DNA of 12,201 nucleotides from Tissierella_B sp964485455 (GTDB lineage Bacteria > Bacillota > Clostridia > Tissierellales > Tissierellaceae): NCBI GenBank assembly GCA_964485455.1, contig CAZAJU010000063.1, forward strand, positions 1 to 12,201. The letters are read 5' to 3'. Position 1 is the first letter of the stretch. Every line of letters starts with the position of its first letter. Below the pieces are notes generated by a model, which did not search any database, was not told the DNA's origin, and was given only the letters and a program-made list of their open reading frames with translations. The translations under genes and the position numbers were made by a program. Of this stretch, positions 1-6,530 are shown one piece after another.

Positions 1-280
1 AAGCTACATCTAATAGAGAATAAACACTAGAATCAAAGCTAATATAATCTATTTCAGGAGTGGTTGAAAGTCTATATATTATATCAGTAGAAATATTTCC
101 TGCAATTCCTTTAATTAGAGGTAAGTCGGTTTTAACACTAGATGAAAGCTTAGTAATACTATTTAATATACTATCATTACTGTCTTTAAATTGAACTATT
201 ACGGGAACTTCCTCTATGGACTGTGCAAGTATTTTTGCATTTAGAATAGGACAAAGCTTATCGTTGATCATTCTTCTCAC
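1..280 (-). CDS. N-terminal part of a subtilisin-like (S8, AprX-type) serine protease, cut by the window edge
   Basis: About 93 codons are visible, reading leftwards off the window. They cover an N-terminal propeptide-like region and stop just before the catalytic domain would begin. The segment VPVIVQFK and, about 55 residues later, a stretch ending IDYISFDSSVYSLLDVA resemble the I9-like prodomain of AprX-type intracellular or extracellular subtilases, where a similar 'LLDTA' marks the junction to the mature protease. No signal peptide is evident. I chose the GTG at 280 because GGAAGGTGG lies 5 bases upstream of it. The ATG at 271 would leave a 14-base gap. The catalytic Asp/His/Ser residues would lie outside the window, so protease activity is inferred from the prodomain only. 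The gene lies 55 bp beyond the ATPase terminator, so it is probably transcribed separately. Confidence 0.65.
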   Translation of the reverse strand, partial: MRRMINDKLCPILNAKILAQSIEEVPVIVQFKDSNDSILNSITKLSSSVKTDLPLIKGIAGNISTDIIYRLSTTPEIDYISFDSSVYSLLDVA

Positions 281-339
281 TTTAACCACCTTCCTTGTTC
301 TATTCTATGCACATAAAAATGAATTGTTCTTAAAACATG

Positions 340-372
340 AAAAAAAGACCTTCAGCAATCTGCTGAAGGTCT
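340..372 (-). terminator. Intrinsic terminator of the cation ATPase gene
   Basis: A perfect 12-bp stem (346-357 with 361-372) closes a 3-base loop. On the minus strand it is followed by a run of T (complement of 340-345). It starts 10 bases after the ATPase stop codon. On the plus strand no T-run follows the stem, so it works in the minus direction only. Confidence 0.95.
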
Positions 373-382
373 AAACTTATTC

Positions 383-3067
383 TTACTTTTGTTTTCTTAC
401 TGCCTTTACAATTTCTCCTACTAATACTGGAATGAATGCAAAGGATAATACTATTTCCCAATCTAACAATCCCAATGGGAATGTATAGAATATATCTTGA
501 AGGAATGGCACATATAGTACTACTAGCAATAATGCAAAAGCAAAAGTGGTTGCAAGTACCATTGTCTTGTTTGTGAATATACCAATCTTAAGCAAAGTAA
601 ACTTTTGTGATCTACTTGAATAAGCTCTTAATAACTCTGCTGTTATCAATGTAGCAAATATTATTGTTCTTGCATGTAGAATGCTATCTGGATATCTTTG
701 CATTCCCCAGTAATATGATAGTAATGAACCACCTGCTACTGCAATACTTTGGAATACTATACTTACCATCATGCCACGATCGATGATTGGCTCTTCTGGA
801 TTTCTAGGTTTTTGATCCATTATGTCTGGTTCACCTTTTTCAACACCAAGTGCTAAAGCAGGGAAGCTGTCGGTTACAAGGTTTAACCATAGTAATTGAA
901 TAGGTAATAGTGGTACTGGCCAACCTAGTAGAATACTTCCAAAAACAAGGATAACTTCACCTATATTACATGATAGTAGGAAGAATACAAATTTCTTAAT
1001 GTTAGAGAATATTATTCTACCCTCTTCCACTGCTGAAACTATACTTGCAAAGTTGTCATCTGTAAGGATCATCTCTGCTGTATTTTTAGCAACGTCTGTA
1101 CCAGTGATACCCATGGATACACCAATATCTGCTTTCTTAAGTGCTAGGGCATCATTTACACCGTCACCTGTCATTGCTGTAATATCGCCATTGTCCTTTA
1201 AAGCTGTTACTATTTTTACCTTATGCTCAGGTGATACACGAGCGTAAACTTTTGTTTTCTTTACAACTTCTCTTAATTGTTCATCAGTTAAGTTATTAAG
1301 CTCAGCACCCATCATAGCTTGATCTTCACTTTCAGCCATACCTAAGTCCTTTGCTATAGCAAAAGCAGTTTCTTTATAGTCACCAGTAATCATTACTGTG
1401 TTTATACCAGCTTTCTTACAAAGCTTGATTGCTTCCTTAACTTCTGGTCTAGGTGGGTCTATCATACCACTTAAACCTACGAATGTTAAATTGTTTTCAT
1501 TTTCGTCTGAAGTTATTCCTTCTGGTAACTGGTCATATTCCCTACAAGCAAAAGCAAGTACTCTTAGTGCAGCCTTTGCAAAGCTAGAGTTAGCTTCTAA
1601 TGCTTTTTTCTTTAAGTCTTCTGTGAAAGGAACAGCCTTATTATCCATAAGGACATGTGTACATCTACTAATAATAATGTCAGGGGCTCCCTTAGTAAAT
1701 CCAATGACTTTTCCAGGGATGAAATTAGAATGGAATGTAGTCATCATCTTTCTATCTGAGTCAAATGGTAATTCTTCAATTCTAGGGAACTTATCATTTA
1801 TTTCTTTACGAGTTATACCTGCTTTTCCGGCTAAAGATACAAGGGCACCTTCTGTAGGATCTCCAAGAACTCTATATCCTTCAGTTGTCTTTTCTATTTG
1901 TGCGTCATTAGCAAGTATTGCTGCTGATAATAGAGTTTGTAGAGTTCCAACTTTATCAACAGTTATTTTCTCGCCCTTAAGTACGAAATCTCCAGTTGGA
2001 TCATATCCTCCACCTGTAATGTCTAGTGTTGTGTCATCAGTATATACTTTTGTTACAGTCATTTCATTTTGTGTTAAAGTACCAGTCTTATCTGAACAGA
2101 TTACAGATGTAGAACCAAGAGTTTCAACAGCTAAAAGTTTCTTAACTATTGCATTTCTTTGAACCATCTTGTTCATACCAATTGAAAGAACTATAGTAAC
2201 AATAGCTGCAAGACCTTCAGGAATAGCTGCAACTGCCAAGGAAATAGCAGTCATGAACATTTCAAGAACGCCTCTACCTTGAAGCATACCAACTACGAAT
2301 ACTAAAACAACAACTGCGAGTGTAACTGTACCAAGAAGCTTACCAAGCTGATTTAACTTCTTTTGTAAAGGAGTAAGCTCATCTTCAAAGGTTTGAATCA
2401 TAGTAGCGATCTTACCAATTTCAGTTTCATGGCCAGTACCAACTACAACTGCTTTACCTCTACCATAGTTTACTATGGTACTCATATATGCCATATTTGC
2501 TCTGTCTCCTAGGGAAACTTCTGCATCTAATACAAGCTTGTGGTCTTTCTCAACCGGTACTGATTCTCCTGTTAAGGAAGCTTCTTCAATCTTAAGATTT
2601 GAGCTTTCTACAAGTCTTAAGTCCGCAGGAATTATATCACCTGTCTCAATTACTACTATATCTCCAGGTACTAAAGTACTGGAAGGAACGATTTCGGATT
2701 TCCCATTTCTTATAACCTTAGCATTTGGGGATGCCATTTTCTTTAATGCTTCAAGTGATTTTTCTGCTTTTCCTTCTTGGTAAATACCTAAAGCTGCATT
2801 TACTACTACGATTGACAAGATAACAACTGCGTCCTTTACTTCTCCAACGAAAATTGAAATTACAGCTGCTGCTATTAGAATTAAAATTAGGAAGTCTGAG
2901 AACTGAGCTATTATTTTTGACAATAGACCCTTCTTTTCTTCTTCTTTTAATTCATTGTGGCCGTATTTAGCTAGCCTAGATTCAACCTCTGCAGAAGTTA
3001 AACCGTTTTCCACATCTGTGGTTAATTCTGAAATGAGTTCTTTCTCACTTCTTTGATACCACTCCAT
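383..3067 (-). CDS. P2A-type cation-transporting ATPase (Ca2+/Mn2+ pump, SERCA/PMCA-like), probably a Mn2+ exporter
   Basis: A membrane pump of 894 residues that uses ATP to expel divalent cations from the cytoplasm. Visible motifs are the actuator TGES (166-169), the phosphorylated Asp326 in DKTGT, KGAPD (459-463) in the nucleotide domain, TGD (561-563) and the hinge TGDGVND (633-639). Ion-binding positions match SERCA: E284 in IPEGL (M4), N701 and E704 (M5), N729, T732 and D733 (M6), and E811 in TAELLRA (M8). There are about ten membrane segments, and the length is that of B. subtilis YloB. AGAGGGG lies 6 bases before the ATG. The gene stands alone, behind a Mn2+ riboswitch. Annotation by similarity alone would give 'calcium-translocating ATPase', but the riboswitch argues for Mn2+ as at least one physiological substrate, as for Lactococcus YoaB and pneumococcal CaxP/MgtA. 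Family is certain; the preferred ion is inference. Confidence 0.95.
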   Translation of the reverse strand: MEWYQRSEKELISELTTDVENGLTSAEVESRLAKYGHNELKEEEKKGLLSKIIAQFSDFLILILIAAAVISIFVGEVKDAVVILSIVVVNAALGIYQEGKAEKSLEALKKMASPNAKVIRNGKSEIVPSSTLVPGDIVVIETGDIIPADLRLVESSNLKIEEASLTGESVPVEKDHKLVLDAEVSLGDRANMAYMSTIVNYGRGKAVVVGTGHETEIGKIATMIQTFEDELTPLQKKLNQLGKLLGTVTLAVVVLVFVVGMLQGRGVLEMFMTAISLAVAAIPEGLAAIVTIVLSIGMNKMVQRNAIVKKLLAVETLGSTSVICSDKTGTLTQNEMTVTKVYTDDTTLDITGGGYDPTGDFVLKGEKITVDKVGTLQTLLSAAILANDAQIEKTTEGYRVLGDPTEGALVSLAGKAGITRKEINDKFPRIEELPFDSDRKMMTTFHSNFIPGKVIGFTKGAPDIIISRCTHVLMDNKAVPFTEDLKKKALEANSSFAKAALRVLAFACREYDQLPEGITSDENENNLTFVGLSGMIDPPRPEVKEAIKLCKKAGINTVMITGDYKETAFAIAKDLGMAESEDQAMMGAELNNLTDEQLREVVKKTKVYARVSPEHKVKIVTALKDNGDITAMTGDGVNDALALKKADIGVSMGITGTDVAKNTAEMILTDDNFASIVSAVEEGRIIFSNIKKFVFFLLSCNIGEVILVFGSILLGWPVPLLPIQLLWLNLVTDSFPALALGVEKGEPDIMDQKPRNPEEPIIDRGMMVSIVFQSIAVAGGSLLSYYWGMQRYPDSILHARTIIFATLITAELLRAYSSRSQKFTLLKIGIFTNKTMVLATTFAFALLLVVLYVPFLQDIFYTFPLGLLDWEIVLSFAFIPVLVGEIVKAVRKQK

Positions 3068-3214
3068 AATATCCCCTCTTTCTTAGTGTATTTTGAGGTA
3101 GAAAACATAAATTCTTTAATCCACCTCTTTTTTCGATGCTCTGCATTTTCATGCGATAACTACTAATGCTAGTATACATTAGCTTTAAGGAAATATCTAT
3201 AAATTTATTCTTAT

Positions 3215-3255
3215 AAAAAAGACTTTTGTCTATGTATAACATAAACAAAAGTCTT
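3215..3255 (-). terminator. Riboswitch-controlled intrinsic terminator in the ATPase leader
   Basis: On the minus strand a 16-bp stem with one G-U pair (3240-3255 with 3219-3234, loop of 5) is followed by U residues (3215-3218, plus the stem's own last two U). The upstream arm contains the CUUUUG at 3246-3251, which is also the 3' half of the aptamer's closing stem. The two structures are mutually exclusive. This fits an ON switch: ligand-bound aptamer closes P1 and prevents termination. Confidence 0.9.
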
Positions 3256-3324
3256 GCTCCCACTTGGGTAGTTAGCCGGGATTATCCGTATTGACGACTA
3301 ACTAATTATAGCTACTCCCTTTTG
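3246..3324 (-). ncRNA. yybP-ykoY (Mn2+) riboswitch aptamer
   Basis: Read on the minus strand, the leader contains the hallmark conserved blocks of this class in the right order: GGGAGUAGC (3319-3311), GUCGUCAAUACG, CCCGGCUAACU and GGGAGCAAGAC (ending at 3251). P1 forms between CAAAAG (3324-3319) and CUUUUG (3251-3246). A long-range stem UAGUUAG/CUAACUA brings the two conserved internal loops together, and a small CCC-AAGU-GGG hairpin precedes AGCAAGAC. Known members sense Mn2+ and control Mn2+ exporters (mntP, yoaB-type ATPases). The aptamer starts within a few bases of the predicted transcription start, and its P1 3' strand is shared with the following terminator, so control is by transcription termination. 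Confidence 0.93.
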
Positions 3325-3332
3325 ATATACAT

Positions 3333-3361
3333 ATTATATCCTTCTGAAATACCCATGTCAA
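3333..3361 (-). promoter_or_regulatory. Sigma-A promoter of the riboswitch-ATPase transcript
   Basis: The minus strand carries TTGACA (3361-3356), a 17-base spacer and TATAAT (3338-3333), a full consensus match. Transcription should begin near 3326, so the aptamer lies at the very 5' end of the RNA. Just upstream there is a tandem 7-bp repeat (AACAATA twice on the plus strand, 3360-3373). Confidence 0.92.
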
Positions 3362-3388
3362 CAATAAACAATACATAAAGTATTCTAT

Positions 3389-3417
3389 TTGACAATACCT
3401 TTGAATTGTTAGATAAT
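3389..3417 (+). promoter_or_regulatory. Sigma-A promoter of walRK
   Basis: TTGACA (3389-3394), a 17-base spacer and GATAAT (3412-3417, 5 of 6 to consensus). The start site should be near 3424, about 24 bases before the walR ATG. It is divergent from the ATPase promoter, with the two -35 boxes only 27 bp apart. TGACAAT (3390-3396) and ATTGTTA (3405-3411) form an imperfect palindrome across the spacer and could be an operator. Confidence 0.9.
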
Positions 3418-3447
3418 TTATTTAAAGATAAAGTAGAGGAGATTCCT

Positions 3448-4140
3448 ATGAGTAATAAAATTTTAGTAATTGATGATGAAAGAGCTATTGCTGATATTAT
3501 AAAGTTCAATTTGGAAAAGGAAGGTCATACTGTAGATACCGCTGTTGATGGTGAAGAAGGAGTAATTAAGGCATTCAATTGGGACCCTGACCTTGTGCTC
3601 CTTGATATAATGATGCCTAAAAAGGATGGATTTCAAGTTCTAAAGGAAATTAGAGCTAAAAAGCAAACTCCTATAATAATGCTTACTGCAAAAGAGGAAG
3701 AAGTGGATAAGGTCCTTGGGCTAGAGCTTGGAGCAGATGATTATGTAGTTAAGCCTTTTAGTATGAGGGAATTGATGGCAAGGGTAAAAGCTAATCTAAG
3801 AAGAATAGACTTTTCCAACTCATCAAATATCTCTACAGGGGATATTATTAAGCTCAATGGTCTTGAAATAGATTTAGTTAAGTATGAGGTTAGGAAAAAT
3901 GGTAAAATCGTAGATTTAACCCTTAGGGAATTTGAGTTGTTAAAGTTTTTAGCATCTAGTACTGAGCAGGTTTTTTCAAGGGAACAGCTTCTTGAAGAGG
4001 TTTGGGGCTATGAATATTATGGTGACATAAGAACTGTTGATGTGACCGTAAGAAGACTTAGGGAAAAGATTGAGGAAAATGAGGGTGAATTTAAATATAT
4101 ATTGACAAAAAGAGGGGTAGGATACTACTTTGGGAGGTAA
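3448..4140 (+). CDS. walR: WalR, cell-wall response regulator (OmpR/PhoB family)
   Basis: DNA-binding response regulator of the essential WalRK system, which controls peptidoglycan hydrolases and wall growth. From the ATG at 3448 it has 230 residues, matching the family. The receiver domain (about 4-117) shows D9/D10, phospho-acceptor D53 in LLDIMMP, T80 and K102 in KPF. The winged-helix domain (about 130-228) has LTLREFELLKFL and the ending VRRLREKI...TKRGVGYYF typical of OmpR types. I chose 3448 because AGAGGAG lies 6 bases upstream and the protein begins MSNKILVIDDE as in other WalR. A TTG at 3406 in the same frame overlaps the -10 box and would precede the start site. Position 101 is Val, where B. 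subtilis WalR has the Thr phosphorylated by PrkC. Its stop is 3 bases from walK. Confidence 0.96.
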   Translation: MSNKILVIDDERAIADIIKFNLEKEGHTVDTAVDGEEGVIKAFNWDPDLVLLDIMMPKKDGFQVLKEIRAKKQTPIIMLTAKEEEVDKVLGLELGADDYVVKPFSMRELMARVKANLRRIDFSNSSNISTGDIIKLNGLEIDLVKYEVRKNGKIVDLTLREFELLKFLASSTEQVFSREQLLEEVWGYEYYGDIRTVDVTVRRLREKIEENEGEFKYILTKRGVGYYFGR

Positions 4141-4143
4141 CAT

Positions 4144-5922
4144 ATGATTTCCAGTATTAAATGGAGATTTGTTCTAGTTTATTTTTTGCTTGTATTTATT
4201 GCAATGGCCATAGTTGGAATATTTATAGTTAAAAGGCTTGAAGCTCAGCAGATTAAGGCTGTTACTAAGGATATGGAGCAAAAGATTGAGACCATTTCCT
4301 CGTCTCTTTCAGATGAAGATTGGCTTATAAATGTAAATGATATCCAAAATACAATTGATGAGTGGGGACTAGGAAGCAATGAAACTATTTATGTAATATA
4401 TGATGAAGATGTGCCTACTATAATTGCATCCAATGCAAGTCAGAAAGAAAATATTATAGGTCAAAATGCACTTTCAAATAAATTTATTGATCCTATTATA
4501 GTTCAAGAGGCCTTCGATGGTGAAAAAGGTGAATCCATAATCGAGGAATTGAATGAAGATATTATCAACAAGCACTTATCACATCCAGTATACTCTAGTG
4601 TTGGTAAGGTCAATGGAATACTATATATGACTTATAACCTTGAAAACGTACATAGCACAGTTAATGAATCCAAAACCATATTAACAAGTGCCACCTTTTT
4701 AGCACTGGGAATTACAATATTCCTCGGTTTTCTTATAGCGTCTAGCATCACTGAGCCCATAAGGGATGTAACAAAAAAAGCTGAAGAGATGGCTATGGGT
4801 GACTTTAACCAGTTTGTAGATGTAAAATCTGATGATGAAATAGGACAGCTTGCAAGTATGTTTAATCATCTAACAACGAAGTTAAAGGAAACCATCCAGG
4901 ATATGGACCTTGAAAGAAGTAAATTGGACACTATATTTAACTATATGGCTGAGGGAGTAGTTGCAGTTGACACTAATGGATATATTATTCATGTTAATCC
5001 AATAGCTATGGAGATACTTGGTATATCTGAAAATATAGTATATGGAGAAGAAAAGCTAGATTTAGATAAATTGAACATTGGTAAGATTGATTATTCTAAA
5101 AGAGATAAGTTGGAAGGCTCAGTCACAGCAGAAATCGATTTGCAGGTTTATAAAATTAAATATGCACCATTTAATAATGAAAAAGATATTGTAGGTGGTC
5201 TTATTGTGGTGTTCCAGGACATTACTCAGGAACATAAGCTTGATAATATGAGAAAGGAATTTGTAGCAAATGTGAGCCATGAACTTAAGACTCCAATTAC
5301 GACCATAAAGAGTTATACCGAGACACTTATGGAGAATGAATTAGACAGGGAAATAACTCAGAAATTTCTTTCAGTTATAGAAAGCGAAAGCGATAGGATG
5401 GCAAGGCTGGTAAGAGACCTTCTTCAACTATCCAACATAGATTATAACAAGACAAATTGGAAGAGAACTGAATTATCTATTGAAAACCTAATAGAGGATA
5501 TAGTCGGGAAGCTTGATCTACTTATAAAGGAAAAAGAGCAAGAGATAGAGCTAGATTTAGGGGACAACTTACCAAGGATTATAGCTGACAGGGATGGGAT
5601 GGAACAGGTTATTCTGAATATAATCTCCAATGCAATAAAATATACTAATAATAAGGGCAAAATAAATATAAAAGCTTTTACAAATGACTCTGAATTAATA
5701 TTGAAGGTAAAGGATAATGGTATAGGAATACCAAATGAAGACCAGCATAGAATTTTTGAAAGGTTCTATAGAGTTGAAAAGGGACGAAGCAGAGAAATGG
5801 GTGGAACTGGGTTAGGACTATCGATTGCTAAAGAGATAATCGATGCCCATAATGGAAAGATTGATATATATAGTATTTTTGGAGAAGGAACAGAGATTAC
5901 TATAGCTCTTCCATTGGTGTAA
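4144..5922 (+). CDS. walK: WalK, cell-wall sensor histidine kinase
   Basis: Membrane kinase partner of WalR, 592 residues. The order of domains is classical: membrane segment 1 (about 8-29), an extracytoplasmic Cache/PAS-like sensor (about 30-177), membrane segment 2 (about 178-201), HAMP (about 202-254), a cytoplasmic PAS domain (about 260-365), HisKA with the phosphorylated His379 in VSHELKTP, and a HATPase domain with N492/N496 (N box), DNGIGIP (524-530) and GGTGLGL (553-559). GGGAGG inside the 3' end of walR lies 6 bases before the ATG, so the two genes are translated together. Full length and catalytically intact. The PAS positions that bind zinc in S. aureus WalK do not appear conserved here (Q358 and Q362 by spacing from the phospho-His), which I give as a memory-based comparison. 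Confidence 0.96.
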   Translation: MISSIKWRFVLVYFLLVFIAMAIVGIFIVKRLEAQQIKAVTKDMEQKIETISSSLSDEDWLINVNDIQNTIDEWGLGSNETIYVIYDEDVPTIIASNASQKENIIGQNALSNKFIDPIIVQEAFDGEKGESIIEELNEDIINKHLSHPVYSSVGKVNGILYMTYNLENVHSTVNESKTILTSATFLALGITIFLGFLIASSITEPIRDVTKKAEEMAMGDFNQFVDVKSDDEIGQLASMFNHLTTKLKETIQDMDLERSKLDTIFNYMAEGVVAVDTNGYIIHVNPIAMEILGISENIVYGEEKLDLDKLNIGKIDYSKRDKLEGSVTAEIDLQVYKIKYAPFNNEKDIVGGLIVVFQDITQEHKLDNMRKEFVANVSHELKTPITTIKSYTETLMENELDREITQKFLSVIESESDRMARLVRDLLQLSNIDYNKTNWKRTELSIENLIEDIVGKLDLLIKEKEQEIELDLGDNLPRIIADRDGMEQVILNIISNAIKYTNNKGKINIKAFTNDSELILKVKDNGIGIPNEDQHRIFERFYRVEKGRSREMGGTGLGLSIAKEIIDAHNGKIDIYSIFGEGTEITIALPLV

Positions 5923-5939
5923 TTTAATCTTAACTACTC

Positions 5940-5972
5940 TGTAATATTTTTGTAACATATATATTATATAAT
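5940..5972 (+). promoter_or_regulatory. WalR box and promoter upstream of the secreted protein-yycH-yycI genes
   Basis: TGTAAT (5940-5945), five bases, TGTAAC (5951-5956) match the WalR consensus TGTWAH-N5-TGTWAH in every position. A TATAAT (5967-5972) follows. No good -35 hexamer is found at the right distance; the WalR box occupies that region, centred about 31 bases before the likely start near 5979. This is the geometry of promoters activated by OmpR-family regulators. A second promoter inside an otherwise continuous wal operon would let WalR tune the downstream genes separately from walRK. Activation rather than repression is inference. Confidence 0.72.
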
Positions 5973-5977
5973 AAGGC

Positions 5978-6000
5978 TGAGATATTTTATACATATCTCA
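5978..6000 (+). other. Stem-loop at the predicted 5' end of the yycH-yycI transcript
   Basis: TGAGATAT (5978-5985) and ATATCTCA (5993-6000) form a perfect 8-bp stem with a 7-base loop. It coincides with the predicted start of transcription, so it may stabilise the mRNA 5' end. There is no T-run after it, so it is not a terminator for walK. Confidence 0.45.
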
Positions 6001-6040
6001 TAATTTTGAAGAAATTAGGTTAGAAAAGGAGGGTTGAAAT

Positions 6041-6508
6041 ATGTGGAAAAGAATTATAGCCTGCGTTTTAATAGCATTTGGACTAATGATGTTCAATAAT
6101 TTTTCATATGCTACTAATGTAGTTGATACGACTAAATATCAGATTCTTAACCCTGAAAAAGTATCTTATTCAACAAGGGATAGGGTCGTTCTTATAAATG
6201 GCAAAGCTCCTTCAGGAACAGAGATTACCATTAATCTATATGGCACAACAGACCTAACTAGAAGTAAATTTAACTTAGATACTCTTCCTGGTCCAAGAGA
6301 TTATATTTTGTTATCATCAGAAAAGGTTACATCAGGTAATCTTGACTTGTTTCAAAATCAGCTAGATTTAGTAAAGGGAATTAATAGAATTTCAATCAAC
6401 TTTGGGGTTGAAGGTGTAGAAAACAAAGAAATTATAGTATATGTTTATAACAGAGATAGATTAGTAATAAGAGAAAGTAGCAATATAGTATTACCATTAT
6501 TGAGATAA
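6041..6508 (+). CDS. Secreted protein of unknown family, encoded between walK and yycH
   Basis: I do not recognise the family. The 155-residue product begins with a clear signal peptide: basic MWKR, a hydrophobic core to about residue 18, and a likely cleavage site after Ala24 (SYA|TN). No lipobox cysteine and no later membrane segment is seen, so it should be released or held outside the membrane. The mature 131 residues alternate short hydrophobic strands with Gly/Asn/Asp turns (INGKAPSGTEITINLYG, GINRISINFGVEG, EIIVYVYNRD), suggesting an all-beta, Ig-like fold. A very strong site, AAAGGAGGG, lies 7 bases before the ATG. It is the first gene behind the WalR box, and yycH follows after 22 bases. 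The context suggests a part in envelope sensing or wall growth; this is inference from position only. Confidence 0.85.
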   Translation: MWKRIIACVLIAFGLMMFNNFSYATNVVDTTKYQILNPEKVSYSTRDRVVLINGKAPSGTEITINLYGTTDLTRSKFNLDTLPGPRDYILLSSEKVTSGNLDLFQNQLDLVKGINRISINFGVEGVENKEIIVYVYNRDRLVIRESSNIVLPLLR

Positions 6509-6530
6509 TTAGGAAATAGGAGATGATGTA

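Noticed and set aside
302..330. Promoter for the S8 protease gene (TAGAAT at 307-302 on the minus strand)
   Set aside because: The -35 candidate AGAACA matches only 3 of 6 positions, and a sporulation-sigma reading is no better supported. A promoter must lie here or upstream, but I cannot place it.
1398..2162. Open frame of 254 codons on the plus strand opposite the ATPase gene, with smaller ones at 999-1247 and 2475-2783
   Set aside because: They are antisense to a conserved coding sequence, have no ribosome-binding site and show no recognisable protein features. They reflect codon bias of the opposite strand.
3045..3263. Small minus-strand frame running from the riboswitch into the start of the ATPase gene
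   Set aside because: Its 5' part lies inside the aptamer and terminator, no ribosome-binding site precedes its internal ATG codons, and it overlaps the ATPase start. Probably chance.
3406..3447. TTG at 3406 as an upstream start for WalR
   Set aside because: It overlaps the -10 box, precedes the predicted transcription start, and adds 14 residues not found in the family. The ATG at 3448 has a good AGAGGAG.
5978..6000. Terminator after walK
   Set aside because: The stem is AT-rich and has no T-run after it. It lies downstream of a TATAAT, at the predicted start of the next transcript.
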